Source: Lactifluus volemus (taxonomy: Eukaryota; Basidiomycota; Agaricomycetes; Russulales; Russulaceae). From it: a stretch of DNA of 64,000 nt. Each line of letters begins with the position of its first letter. Positions within the stretch are counted from its first letter, which is position 1. The notes under the pieces were generated by a model. The model did not search any database and was not told the origin of the DNA. It saw only the letters and a list, made by a program, of their open reading frames with translations. Location: contig WTXI01000006.1 of assembly GCA_022376515.1 (NCBI GenBank), positions 682,001 to 746,000 of the forward strand. The letters run 5' to 3'. A program made the translations under genes and the position numbers. Of this stretch, positions 11,480 to 23,900 are shown piece by piece.

Positions 11480-12661
11480 TCAATGGTGGCAAGTTTCAGC
11501 GATAATAAAGTTTATTATGGCAAACAAGTGAAGTGAAGGCACATGAATAACAATAACTTGAACGATTTTATGCCCACTAGTAGCAAGCATTGGCCCATCC
11601 CTGGCATGCTGGCCCAGTTCAGGTATATAGTGTCTTGTCATAGCGCCTAGCACTTGAGTACCAACCCCACACCTTCTTGAGCTTCAGCGCAAGCTAGAGC
11701 ACCATTTAAGTGGTTTTGTTTTAGGAAGGCCCGGAGAGGTGGCTTAAGGGTGCCATGATCTATTTCCGTCACATCTATTTACTGCACATCTTGTTATTTC
11801 TTGCCCGTTGACTATTGTCCTATGGTGAGCTCTGGTTCATGGACATTCTTTTGTCACTCTTCTACAAAGGCACGCTCTTTCACAGCGTTTCCGAACAGGC
11901 GTGAGTCAACAATCCTGTTTGCGACATTAGGCAGAAGACGCCTCTATCTCATACGGACGCTGTATTCGCTCGCGGCGAGAACAGCCTCGTTATGAGATAC
12001 GCCCCAACAGAGTACCTCACCGATGTCTCAGAGCATTTTTATTCGTCCTCAAGGAGGCGTCTGCGCAATCATTCAGTTGGACATTTGACGCAGCGTCCGT
12101 GTTCTGTTTCATGTAGCTGCCGTGATCGTGCTGTGGGCCGTGATCCTCTTTCCCCTCGACTACTCTCACATTCTGATGCGGTGTACACGTGCGAGCTTAG
12201 TCAATTTGTCCCATCTGCGCTTGTGTGTCATATGGTGCCTTTAGACGCTGTGGCCGTTTTCCATGTCGCCGCCGCCTCCCTCCGGTTTTACGATGACACG
12301 AGCCGTGACTCAAGGTCAGCACAGGAACACGTCTGAACCACTCGAGCATGAAGGAGCTTTCGCGTACATGCTACTGCTGGTCTGTAAATGGGTCAAAGAA
12401 TTCGTCTAACTCCATGACAGGTTCAACAGCGCCTTACCAGTTTTAACATATTCACACGCTACGGACTATATTAATCGTGACGGCTACCATGCAAATGAGA
12501 GTGTCCTCTGCTAAAGTGAAGCTACATAAATAACGATTTTATGCCTAACCTCCACGAGATGTATCACTCGTTATGACTTGTATGGGGGTACATTGGATGC
12601 GGATTTGCTGAAGGTGACGGGACATGTCAGCATCTTTGAGGTCGCCAGCAACGTCGGATAA
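11480..12661. other. Gap downstream of VPS52 with a duplicated VPS52 fragment
   Basis: This 1.18-kb gap lies between the convergent VPS52 and EFR3 genes. Apart from the duplicated segment at 12,311-12,427 (separate entry), I see no gene. Open frames at 11,801-12,336 have no recognisable content. Confidence 0.5.
12311..12427 (+). pseudogene. Broken duplicate of the VPS52 5' region
   Basis: This stretch aligns by eye with 9,092-9,305. Both contain CAAGGTCAGCACA, a GAACAC-GTCTGAA-like run, GAGCATGAA, TGCTGCTGGT/TACTGCTGGT, GGGTCAAAGA-TTCGTC and AACTCCATGAC. The copy lacks roughly 90-100 bp in the middle and carries an in-frame stop where VPS52 has VKEFVELHD. Direct orientation, about 3.1 kb downstream of its source. 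Confidence 0.7.
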
Positions 12662-15600
12662 TCAGACTGACCGTGTCTCCTGCCGTTGCAATCCGGGGAA
12701 TGACGCTCTTAACAAATTGCTGCCATTATTGGATTTTTTATGGAGTTTGCTGAGCATATCGCGGACCTCATTAGGACCCCCGGCGACTTTTTGTTTTTCT
12801 GGCTTGGCTCGTACTGTTCTTAATTTGTTGAAGGGATTATCGACGTGGGTAGACGTGTGATCTAGTGTCGACAACGATGGGGCTTTGTTCACTAGAGCTG
12901 GGTTTGACATGCTGCTCCGGCCATCGAGTGCGTCTCGCAAATCGGTGACTCCGACTCCTCTTGTGGAGCGAGCCAAACTCTGCAGCGACAAATTTTCGAT
13001 ATGCATCAAAGCAGGTGCAAGTCGCAAGTGTGCCGATATGCCATCGCGTCGCAAAGGGTCGTAGCTTGACTGCGGCTCCATAGCTGTGAACAAAACAGTG
13101 AGCAACCGCGCTTGGAAACACTCCAGTAGACGCACAGTCTCTGAAGGCCGACTCTGCGGTCCATTGGGCTGACAAATGGGTTTGGAGCGCTTCGCTGTCC
13201 ATTCCCGTAGCTTCAAGCGCGTTCTTACTCGATACAAGCGCACTGAGAGCCGCCTTCGGGTCCACCCCAGACCAGACACCATCTATGTTGTTGACAGGTG
13301 ATATCTGGACTGGAAGATCTGAGTCAGCGAGTCGACCTAAACCTCGTGTTTCCTCCTCTCGAGGAAGGCATGAAGATTCTGGCATAGATGACAACGCCTT
13401 GAATAGAATGAGATTTAACAAAATTGTAATCGGAGGACGTCTCCTACCTTCTCGGCATTTCCACAAGTTCTCTGCAATCCCATGTCCTCCCTAGGACCAA
13501 CCATACCCTTGAAATCACCTCCCTAATTGCCAATATCCTTCCCAGTAAACTGCGATCAGTGTATTCGTCCGCATGCGCGACCGAGGTCAAAGCAAGGAGG
13601 AACGGTACGCCAGTGAGTAATCCACGAACAGGAAGGTATTCGTGAATCCTTATCAAGATGGAAGCAATGTTGCAATAGTCGGATGCTGTCGCCGAAGGCG
13701 GAGAGGATGGCGAAATACTAGTAGGAAGCCGCGAGATCATACGCCGCACGAGTGATAACTTTCGCGTGCTCGTGGGAAGCGAAAGTGATGGTCTGCCTTG
13801 CTGAGATCGTGCTGGCGAGCTGCGGTCCTCAGCGCTGCCAATAGCTTCACGGGAGGTATCAGGAGTGGCTGGAATCACAGTGATGTCCGCTGAGTCTCTG
13901 TATATCGCAGAACGTGGAGGTGATGGAGAGTGTGCCGAGCTGTGGAATGTAGGCGAGGTAGCTAAGATATACAAGTAGACATGAATGGCATGGAGGAATC
14001 GCGTCGATTCGTCTCCGTGGAGTGCAGCCATCATGCCTACCTGCTGAAGTTGGTCCACGACTAACGGTCGATTGCGCCAGACTCCGTCTCCGTCCGTATA
14101 TTCCCCACGTGTCGAGATCTCTGATTCCAGATAGACAAGTAACGCACTAGCATAGTCAGCGCGTACGGAGAAGTCCACGTCACAAACGAGGTTTAGGGTG
14201 TCTTGCCATGTTTCGGGCGATATCTTCGTCCTTTTGGTCAAACGAGCGTCGTCGTCAGTGCGTTCAGTAGAAGTGCGCGCTGTTTTATCTCCATTTGAGG
14301 AATGCGTGGAATCTGTAGGTCTTTTTTGACTGCCGGTGACGAGTTCATGCGATCTCGATGTTTCTCCGCCGGAAAAATGCTCGGCCCTTCGCGTAGGAGT
14401 GGACATGAGTCCGACTAGTCCCGCAATGAGAGCGCGGAGCGCTTGAGCTCGACTTTTGTCACTTGAGTCTCGTTCACGTCCAGGTAAACCGGTCACCTCG
14501 GTGGTGACAAGTCGGCCAATAAGTTCGCTAGCAAGGTCATGAATCTGGTCTGCGTAATACACGTGGGTGCCCAACGCGCCAATGCACTCGGTCAAGGCCA
14601 GGAGCAAAGAGTCGGCTGGGTCGATGGCAGCTCTACGGAGCACTAGGGTTATGAGATTTGATATTACGTCGGACGTAGACATGACCAGGGGAATAGGAGA
14701 AATGAACACAGTAGTAATCATTGAGGTGAGGGCGATGTGAAGGTCTGTCGTCGTTGGCACGTCTTGCTCCCGCTGCAGACGTTCAATCAATCGGTTAGGA
14801 ACAGCGTCACGAAATTGATATTGTGTCCACTCGGTCGCCTTTCCTGCAAACCAGCAACAATGGCCTATTTTCTCCCATCCTTTAATTTGGTCCAAACTGG
14901 CCATGGCAGCTTGCATGACGGAGGCAATCTGCCCGCCATCGGAGTGATCGAATAAATGCGACAAAGCACAAAGACATGCGTTGCAGACATCAGCCTTGGT
15001 TGGTCCCCGTTCCCCATCGATGTGCAGGTGAATCGATGGCGCATGCCTCTCAACGACAGGGCGCGTCCGAAATTCGTCTAAATACGGAGACAAAGGCTTT
15101 TGTCTGAGGTTCGTAGACCTAGCAATACGTAATGAGACGTGGGCACCAAAGAAAACTCGAATTATACCAACTCGGTCTCTAACGCGAACAATTCGATTTC
15201 TTGCAGATTACTCAAAATTGCTGGGACTAGAGTGGCCACTTGATCTTTGAAAGTTGACGAGCTGTAGAGTGCCTCTGACGTCACCACGCCATTAATAGCT
15301 GCGAGACCAACCAATCTCGTCCTGTAAGCAACGTTGAGAATTGATGGCGATACTCAAAATGTTGTGGCTTACCTATTCGTAAACTCCAAATCACCAGAGG
15401 AAGAGGTCGCTCTACTCATCCTTGATACATGCCCGAGCACAGAAAGGTAGTCGTGGGTAACAGCCTGGTCCACGCTAACCAGGCGGCCATCGGTGAAGGT
15501 CGTCCAAGCCTTGAACTACGGAGTATTAGTTTCTTGCTCTATAACCACAGGTAGAATGACTTGCTAAATTTGCTGCCTTGGCGGAAACCTCAATGTCGGA

Positions 15601-16004
15601 AGGAAAAGTAGACAGGACTGCATTAACCGAAGCGAGGAGCGAACGGGTGAGGAGCGAAATATCACGTCGACATTCAGTAGTGAGAGCCTTGAAGATGGAC
15701 AATGAGATGAGGAGATAGCTGAAATACTGATTTGACTAAAATGTATGCAAGATCAAAGACTTGTAACGTACGCGCGAGAACGGGGGTTATTCGACTGTGC
15801 TTTCCTGCACTCCAACTTGATCCTTTTCTCGAGTTCATAACTTAATTTGTTAATTTTTCCGGGCTTGTTGGAGGCATAATACGTCAGGCGAGAAAGCTCT
15901 TGGGCATTTGGACGATATTCAGGACCAGAGGTGAGAAGCGAAGCAGAGGGAGGATAACAAGCGGTGATTAATTGGACATGATTGGGAGAAAAAAAGAGAT
16001 GCAT
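12662..16004 (-). CDS. EFR3: EFR3-like plasma-membrane scaffold for PI4-kinase
   Basis: The ATG at 16004 begins MHLFFSPNHVQLITACYPP, close to the membrane-proximal start of fungal Efr3. EYRPNAQELSRLTYYASN-PGKINKL follows, the family signature. A long central exon (bases 15093-13444) encodes helical-repeat sequence with a Ser-rich insert. The last exons encode PALMHIENLSLQSLARSTRGVGVTDLR, GRSSMSNPAL and GPNEVRDMLSKL, the conserved Efr3 C-terminus. A 53-bp intron near 13,090-13,145 joins SAFRD to SMEPQSSYDPLR. Efr3 anchors the Stt4/PI4KIII-alpha complex at the plasma membrane to make PI4P. The gene converges on VPS52 and lies just downstream of the BRCT gene, whose stop is 114 bp upstream of this ATG. 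Confidence 0.88.
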
Positions 16005-16117
16005 TTGGAGAGAGTAAAAAGGAGAGTTCTAATACTAGAGTGGCAAGTAAGTTATACGGGGTGAGTATATGCGCGTGCAATCCCGCCTTGTGTGTGTGTG
16101 CGTCACGAATGACACGA

Positions 16118-16882
16118 CTACTTCTTGCCGGCCGGTGCCGTGCCGTGTCGTTCCACCACATAGTTTCCTTCTCCTATCCGCTTCCCTGCTGCGATGCAAT
16201 CCCTCACCCATTCAGGCTTGACCACATATACCTTCCTTTTACTCTTCCAAGTGAGCAATTCTTGCGTCTTGTTTCCACTCAAGGGCTGGGATGTAACGAT
16301 ATGGGTAGCACCGGATACCGATTGTCTGTTTTTTTTTTCAATTTTCATCAGAGTATTGTTGGATGTATCTCGCACGAACATGACATGGCCACCTGCTTCT
16401 GTGACAATCCTCTTCATTTCAATATCGGTTGTATCTCGCAGGTAACCATTGATGTAGATTCGTGTGTTTTTCAGGATTCCCAACACCATTTCTTCTCTTT
16501 GGTCCTTGAGCTTCTGGCTGCGTATTTTCATATATGGTTGTCTGTTGGCCCGGCCGTCTGGTCTCTGGTGGCCGGTTGTGAGCGAAACAACACGATCTAC
16601 CATTCACTGAATGTCAGGCATTTCCCCTCTTGGCACGCTTTATGAAAACTAGCCAGAGCGTAGTCCGATATCTGAGTGTGTAATTGGATTTGATTCATCC
16701 TTCAATGTGGTGAGCAGGTGCCTTGTGAGAGTTTTCGCACACGTCTTGGACCTGCCGTTGTTGTTCGACCCTCCTGTGTCGTTTGCGTCTTTTCCAGTAT
16801 AGGGGCTATACCTATGATGTACACCCTCCTTGCCATAATTCCTGTTATGCGTTGGTTGCCCTGAGGTCACAAACTTGTCCAT
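16118..16882 (-). CDS. Small stand-alone BRCT protein resembling the REV1 BRCT domain
   Basis: The 3' exon (16603-16118) encodes a basic start, KIRSQKLKDQRE, then a BRCT domain: IYINGYLRDTTDIEMKRIVTEAGG, ATHIVTSQPLSGNKTQELL and VYVVKPEWVRDCIAAGKRI. The -INGY-, -GG-, -THIV- and VKPEWV-DCI- positions match the REV1-type BRCT, which binds DNA and PCNA in translesion synthesis. The frame stops after GTAPAGKK, so there is no polymerase domain. The upstream exon from the ATG at 16882 starts MDKFVTSGQPTHNR; the join between the exons (about 16,610-16,660) is uncertain. The ATG is 89 bp from the FPGS start, so the two genes share a promoter. It could be a REV1 paralogue or a small DNA-repair adaptor (inference). 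Confidence 0.65.
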
Positions 16883-16971
16883 ATGTAATAGAAAGTGTTG
16901 GTCGAACTTGTTGTGTTGAACGAGGAGAAGAAAGATAAGATAAGATGAACTGACAAACGTGCCTAAATGTC

Positions 16972-19077
16972 ATGTTCAATTTTTCGATTAGGAAATTCAC
17001 AACTGGTCACATTTTTATGCATCGAGTGCGATTGTCTCTGAGACTTCCGATACACATTGCGCATTGGATCTTTGACCACAAGCTTTTCCCCACTGCCCAG
17101 CGTCGTAAAATGTCTGGTAGGTCTTACAAAGATGCTATCAATCTCCTCAATACCCTGCAGTCCAATGCTGCAGCTCTCGAGGCTGCGAAACGGTCAAATG
17201 CATTGGGCATCTCACAGATGGTTGAATATTTGGAGAGAATAGGTTACAAGGTGAGGTGCCAGCCCATACACAAATCTCGAGACTACATGTGTGTCAGCAA
17301 GAAGACCTCAACACTCTCAACGTACTCCATGTAACCGGCACGAAGGGCAAAGGTTCTACCTGTGCCTTTATAGACTCTATTATTCGTCACGCCAAACCAG
17401 GCTGGAATATTGGTCCGTTGCACCTTATTAGAGTGTGTTCACGGTTCCCGAAGCTTAACATTCGATACAGGCTTGTATACTTCCCCACACCTCGTTGCAG
17501 TGCGGGAGCGAATACGTGTCAACGGAGTCCCAATATCTGAGGAGTTGTTCGCAAATTTTTTTTCGATGTCTGGGATCGCCTAGAAGAAAATAGTCATGTC
17601 TGTATTCCCTCTAGCAGGGACATCCGATGTTGTTTATACCTGGTGGCAGGAGACACCCTTGACTGGAAAATCAAAGCCAGCTTACTTTCGATACACCACA
17701 CTCATGGCATTCCACGCATTTTTGACCCTGAAGGTTAGTGCTATTGCCACCATATTGCTATTTGATAATGACCACCGATCTAGGTCGATGCGACTATATT
17801 AGAAGTCGGTGTAGGTGGTGCCTATGACAGCACAAACATCGTTCCTCGGCCCATCGTCACAGGAATATCTTCCCTTGGCATAGACCATGTCGGAGTTTTG
17901 GGCAAGACCGTTGGTGAGATTGCGTGGCAGAAAGGTGGTATATTCAAGGTCAGTACGGTAAGGCAGTTTCGCCGGTTGTATACAGAAGTATATCCAGGAA
18001 GGCGTCCCAGCAATTACTGTGAATCAGCCACGAGAAGGAATGGAAGTCTTGAAGCAGCGGAGCGTAGACCTTAAGGTTAGCGTGTGGCCCTCTCTACTCA
18101 GGCAACCTCTTACACGTAGATCAGGCATCAGAGTTCATCATCGTACCTCCTGTGCCCGAGATATCTGAGGCTCAACTAGGTCTTTAAGAAGTCACGTTGT
18201 ATTCATCTTTGCTTTTTTGGACTGACTATATAATGCAGGTCTTGCAGGGCAACACCAAATCTCGAATGCAGGACTCGCTGTTCTGCTCTCCCAGAAATTC
18301 CTTGAGTTGAAGGAATCGGCTTCCCCTGAAAAGAACATCTCAGACACATTCTTACAAGGTCTTAAGGCCGCGAAGTGGCCGGGAAGATGTCAGACCGTTA
18401 GTGATCCGAAGCATCCGCAGACAGTCTGGTTCCTTGATGGTGCACATACCGTGGAGAGTCTTGATTGCTGCATAGAGTGGTTTGCGAGTCCATCGGCCGC
18501 GTTGAAAACAAAACCAGCGGGTAAGAACATCTCTTCAGGTCAACGTCCCAGAAAGCATGTTCATTTTCAACAGGGAAAATACATCACGTATCCTAATATT
18601 TAACTGCACCAATGGGCGATCTGGGACGTCCTTCCTAGAAACCGTATTGACGAAGATTGAAGCACAAATTCGGCTACATGGTTCTGGAGAGACTTCACAC
18701 ACTTTCTTTGACAAGGTTGTTTTCTGCGCCAACGTTACTTACGCAGACGGTCACTTCAAAGGGGGTAAGATGAGATGTGCGTGATGATTCTACTCGAGCA
18801 TGACTGACATTCTCTCTCCTAGACCTGACTGCCGTCTCGATCCTTGAAGATGACTTGACACAGTTGAAAACACAACACGAACTAGCTGCGGCATGGAGAT
18901 CGTTGGTTCGTACTTTTCCGGAGGAGAACGTCCATGTTCTGCCTCCATCGAGCACGCCGTTCGTGTCGTCCGAGCAGAAGCTGACAGTGGCAAGTCTGTC
19001 GACGTTCTCGTCACGGGCAGTTACATTTGGTTGGCGGTTTGATTGAGGTTGCTGGGCTTTCGGATGTCGCTTTGTGA
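16972..19077 (+). CDS. MET7: Folylpolyglutamate synthase (several apparent one-base breaks)
   Basis: Exons encode [14 protein letters not shown], the ATP-binding loop [95 protein letters not shown] and [12 protein letters not shown]. These are the Mur-ligase-type motifs of FPGS, which adds glutamates to folates in cytosol and mitochondria and supports methionine synthesis. In-frame ATGs at 16972 and 17017 would give Arg-rich, acid-free N-termini like import signals, while the ATG at 17110 ([10 protein letters not shown]) would give a cytosolic form. The frame breaks at the T8 run 17556-17563 (FFFDVWDRL needs nine T), near 18951-18957 ([13 protein letters not shown]) and near 19019 ([13 protein letters not shown]). 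All three are single missing bases. Confidence 0.88.
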
Positions 19078-19479
19078 TTTTTGGTACATTTTTCCCGTCC
19101 CACTAGATTTCGTTCGCTCGCAACTACCTTCAACAGGTACTATTTCTGGTAATCATACTACACTAGTAGCTTCCGACTCACTGTGGCACCTCACCTCTTT
19201 ATACTAGAGCTTTCAACCATGTCAATTCATCGGAAGCTGCTTTGGATTGCCCTACACAGGAGTAGAGGAATGAACGCGTGAATTTGCTCACCTTGAGCTT
19301 GCCCCAGCGACTACTTTTACCACGGCCAGTCTTAGCCCAGTGCAACCGGCGTGCTACGGCTACAGGACTCGCCAGAGAACATAATTGAATCGTTGTCTCA
19401 TACGGTAGACTTCGTCTCTAGGATGTTCCTGAATTCTCCAAAAATGGCCCACGATTGGCAACAATTTTAGAAAATACGC
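19078..19479. other. Gap between convergent FPGS and SLX4-like genes
   Basis: These 402 bp contain no recognisable gene, RNA or repeat. They presumably hold the two 3' UTRs. Confidence 0.5.
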
Positions 19480-20752
19480 TCAAATTCTCATACCCGACGT
19501 AGATACAGGCGTCAGGGTATATAATATGATGTCATAGGGGAGGTCCGTCATCGACCTGAGAAGGGCAAGTCTCGAAGTTAGGGCACATTCTTCAGAGGAG
19601 TGTGTCACGATTGGGTCGGTCTTCTCCACCTGCATGTGTTTACTTGCTAACTTGCTCCGGCCAAAAGCTTGGGTCGGTTCTGGTTCAGAAGCGTCACGGG
19701 GTACGTCTTCTCCAGTTCGAAGCAGAGCCTTAGCTCTATCCAATATGGCTGTTCTCGTCTGGCCGATAGGCTGGAGGGTGCTGGCCGTATCCGTTCGTCT
19801 TTGTTTTCTTCTCGGTTGGGCTTCTGCAACGAGACCCTCTACGTATGTCTGGGAAGCGGCTTCTGCAGGACCAGAAGGGGCTGTTACTTTGTCATTTGTC
19901 GCACCCCGTATCTTGAGAAGTTCTCCTTCGATGAGACGCCTGAGTGTATCCGAGTTGATGCCATTCTTGCGTGCACAAGTTGTTATGTGGGATAACTTAT
20001 GAGAGGTGCCCTTCTGGACGGTCCAGGGAGCATCACAGGATACACATCTGAGGAGACGGCTAACGTTGAGTTTGGTCATATCAGAATCCGGGAGAGGCTC
20101 TTGGCTGCACGTCTCGGCTTTGCCGTTGTGAATATGGTGGGCAGATGTCCCCGAGTTACTTGGTGGCCTAGATGAACCGGACACACCGTTAGATGTGCGA
20201 ACATTGCGGTATGCAAAGTGGCCCAGGCAAGTCACAAGATCTGACTCTGAGGATGCCTCTTGATTGACAATACCACTGCAACTCGAGACACGGTGTGGTG
20301 TAATAGCGTGTGTAGCCTCTAGGAGATTACTTTGAGTATGGCCTTGTGATGACGCTGAAGATAGCCTGGGGTCTTTTCGCGTTGCATCTCCTGAAAGACT
20401 CTTCAATAAAACTTAGAAGGACCATAACCACGCAAACGGACCAATGTCATTGGCGGCGCTCGCCATGGAGGCTGCGGTAGCCTCAGTAGTTTCACCTTCT
20501 CGCTTATCTAAATAGGATACGTTAGGTGTTGAAAATTTAAACTAAACGCAAGATCTCACCTCCTGTATCCATGTCACCACGAGTCGAACACTGAGGCTTA
20601 GAAGAGTCGTTGAATGGCCGAGAACGAAGGGAATGAATCGTATCTTGATCTTGTCTGCGACGCGTTCGTCGTTTTTTGTTCTCAGGTTTCAAGCCTAACC
20701 CGCTTCCTTTCTGGTTCCGAATCATCGACATAGTCAAGCAAAGGCGAAGCAT
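19480..20752 (-). CDS. Nuclear-type protein with a Cys/His motif, possibly SLX4-like
   Basis: The main exon (20406-19480) encodes a Ser-rich region, then LRCVSCDAPWT, K-SHKLSHITTCARKNGI and TLRRLIEGEL, followed by a basic Pro/Arg segment and a hydrophobic C-terminus. The C-x2-C ... H-x4-C arrangement is a plausible zinc-binding motif. The N-terminal exon from the ATG at 20752 has the basic patch PENKKRRTRRR, a likely nuclear signal. From memory, fungal SLX4 (scaffold of the SLX1 structure-specific nuclease) has a similar Cys/His block, but I am not sure. The join between exons (about 20,410-20,570) is not firmly placed. The gene is divergent from KAP120 with 158 bp between starts. Confidence 0.5.
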
Positions 20753-20910
20753 CCTGTAAAGTCATACGGAAGTGCAATCAATAATGAAGTTAGTATGTGC
20801 GACCTTGGAACGCGTTATTTACAGTTGTTGATGTCGCCGGTCGCGATCTGGTGGCTTGCCCAGTGCCCTGGTTAGAAGCATCTTTCACTCATCTCTGCCG
20901 TTGGATAGTC
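20753..20910. promoter_or_regulatory. Divergent promoter, SLX4-like gene and KAP120
   Basis: A gap of 158 bp between opposite start codons. No specific element recognised. Confidence 0.35.
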
Positions 20911-23900
20911 ATGAGTAATGATTCAACACAAACGACTCACCAAACATCCATACAGGAGGTATATGCGGTTGTTACTGGCGCGGCGTCTCAGAGTCCGAAG
21001 GAATTGAGCGTGTCAGCTGCGCGCCTGAAGGAATTAATCGACCAGCCAGGGACATTGGATTTGCTTCAGCAGATTGCTGCTCAGAAAACCGCTCCTCTGT
21101 ACATCAGACAGCTGAGCATCATCCAACTAAAAAATGTCGTGTCCACCCATGGCGATCACGAAGGTCAGTAGACCACGCGTCATGTCTTTTCCGATGCTCA
21201 TACACGACACGTTAATCACCGCGTGTCAGGCTCGTTTTAGACGAACAGAGGCCCGCAATCAGAGATCGTTGTCTGGCACTTCTAGACGAGGAAGATGACG
21301 TCGTAAGGGTTTCCCCTCTCCCCCATTGGTTGATTGATAATGAAAAGTGAAGATCGGCAAAAGCAATGAAGTAATAATTGCAAAACTTGCGCGCTCTGAC
21401 TTTCCCCATAAATGGTGGCTGTCTTTTTCGTGTTCACGAACGATCGTCGCTAATTCCTTTCAGGGCGTCCTTGGAATCAGACCTTATGACACCGATCACG
21501 CTTCATTTTAACCAAAGGTTCATGTCGCCGGTCACAGAACCTAGTACATGTCGTGTTCTTCACAAGTCCCTTCGAGCCTTGAATGCTGTCTTGAAAGAAC
21601 TGTCTCACATAAAGATGATGACGAGTGTCAAAACGATGGGACAGGTTTAGTTTCCCCAATGCTTTCCTCGCTTTGATCAACTCACCCTGATTTTAGCTTA
21701 TCGCTCGCATTCACGCCCCACTTTCTGAAATCTATGTTCGATTAATTCAAGGGCTGGAGTCATCCATTACCATATCAAACCTCGGCTCTCGCAGGATTGC
21801 TCAGGACCTTCTGTTCGCACAGCTTCTATATAAAATTATCATGAAAATGGCTCTTTGGATCTGGCCGAAGCTTCGTGATCCAACTATTTCTCCGATGCAG
21901 TCATGGGTAGGTACACTGTATTCCCCATCGTTCTGTGCTGTATCCATTAACATTCGTAGTTCAACGAAGTCTTTCAATACTCGGCTGTGCAGCTTCGTGG
22001 GCTCTACGAGACTCGCATCGGCCTTCTCATGAACTTGCGTTCAGCTGCGACGCGACCTGACCCTATTACGCTGCATTCTCTGAACTTGTATTCAAGTACG
22101 TGCGAGCATTCGGCAAATTTTTTCGGCGAGTGCAGCAGCTCGACGTTGCTCGTTTCGTGGGCTTGCCACTATGTGATGACTTGATACTCTACTACTGGGA
22201 AAAGGTCGTGCAGGCTAATTCCTCGGCGGAGCTCATTGAGGGTATGCTGTTTGAGCATGCATAAGTTGGGGTCACTCATCATTCCTTAGACTCCGCAACT
22301 GCCGTGTTCCCCGTACGCATTCTTGTGCCCGGGATGGTTCTGTTCAAGGAGAGTCTTGCCCAATGGTCCCCAGCGCGGAAAGCAAGGGGGAAAGCTGAGC
22401 ACACATTGAGTGAATCCTCAACTCATCTACATTTTTGGGGCATCGCTTCTCATCGACGCAGCCCTTCCTCAGGACTTCGTTGAAACCGCTGTCACATTTC
22501 TAGTTACTCGCTTCATGCCACTTAATCCGAACGATCTTGAAGGCTGGATGGCTAACCCGGAGGAGTGGGTCAACACAGAGGATAAGGACGACGAACAATG
22601 GCAGTTTGAAATACGGGTGAGCCCGAAGTTGCTATCCATGCGTACATTTCTCAGAGACTGGGCAGCCATGTGCAGAGCGAGTTCTCATGACTCTTGCGAG
22701 CCAATATCGCGAATTTGTTATACCACTGCTCGTGAAAGCATTCGCCAACGTCAATGGTAGGAAGCTTTTTTGCGCGAGGCACATCTAGGTGTTTGCTAAT
22801 AGGTTTTGAAAGTCCGACCACCGGCAAATTTGCAAGACATCGTACAGAAAGAAGCAGTGTATTGTGCAGTAGGGCGGTGCGCTCACCGTTTGAAGGATGA
22901 CATAGATCTATCCTCGTGGATAGAGATTGCAGGAAACGAAGCAAAGCAAACTAGCGAAGAGTAAGTTGGCCAGGCTGCGTTCCACGGAAATGACAAAGGT
23001 CATCATCTGCATAGCTACCTCATTGTTCAGAGACGAATTGTCTGGCTCATAGGGCGATGGGTATCTGAGGACTGCTATCCACCAACAGACCCTCGAATAT
23101 GGCAGATTCTCCTTCATCTGCTTACAGTCAAAGGCACAGGGACAGAAGTGGTTAGACTAACCGCTGCAACAGCGCTACAGCAATGCGTTGATGTGAGTCT
23201 CGGAATCGATGGTACCTTTTCAAACTTCCACGGTTATATATTTTGTGACAGGCAAACCTGTTCGATCTGAACGTTTTCACCCCCTTCCTGGCTCCTGCTG
23301 TGGCAGCGCTTCTTCAGCTGATCGATGAAGTCGATACAGTTGAGACGAAGAACAAACTGGCAGCATGCCTGAATACGATTATCGACAGGGCTAGCACCGA
23401 GGTATTGTCATCGTTCTAGAATCACAAGTCTTCTAGTTAATCTTCGTCCAGATTGGCCCTTCGGTTTCTTTGATAACCTCAGCATTCCCACAATTATGTG
23501 AGTCCAATCACCTGAAAATACACTCTTGATATATACAAAATTCACCCCAGGGCTTTCTGCTGGGGGAGAATCACACTTCAAGATGACACTTATGCGGATG
23601 ATGACCGTCCTTATCACCGTGAGTTCAGCTATTCATAAATGAATCGAATCTCACGGTAGATTTTCAGGCTACCGGAGAGCGGTCAACTCCCCTGGCCGCC
23701 ATCGTGGTACCCCTCTTGCAAGAATGTTTGTCTCCTGCAGTGAGAATTGGAGTTGTGTGTCTTACATTCGACTGACCCCCGTCGCTAGTTCGTCACGGAG
23801 CTGGAAACGGATGCGCTGCAGCTATGGATTACTACCCTACGGAATGCCGCCATGTTGGGCACCGCGAACAACGAACCAAGCTTGTTGGATCTGTTCCCGA

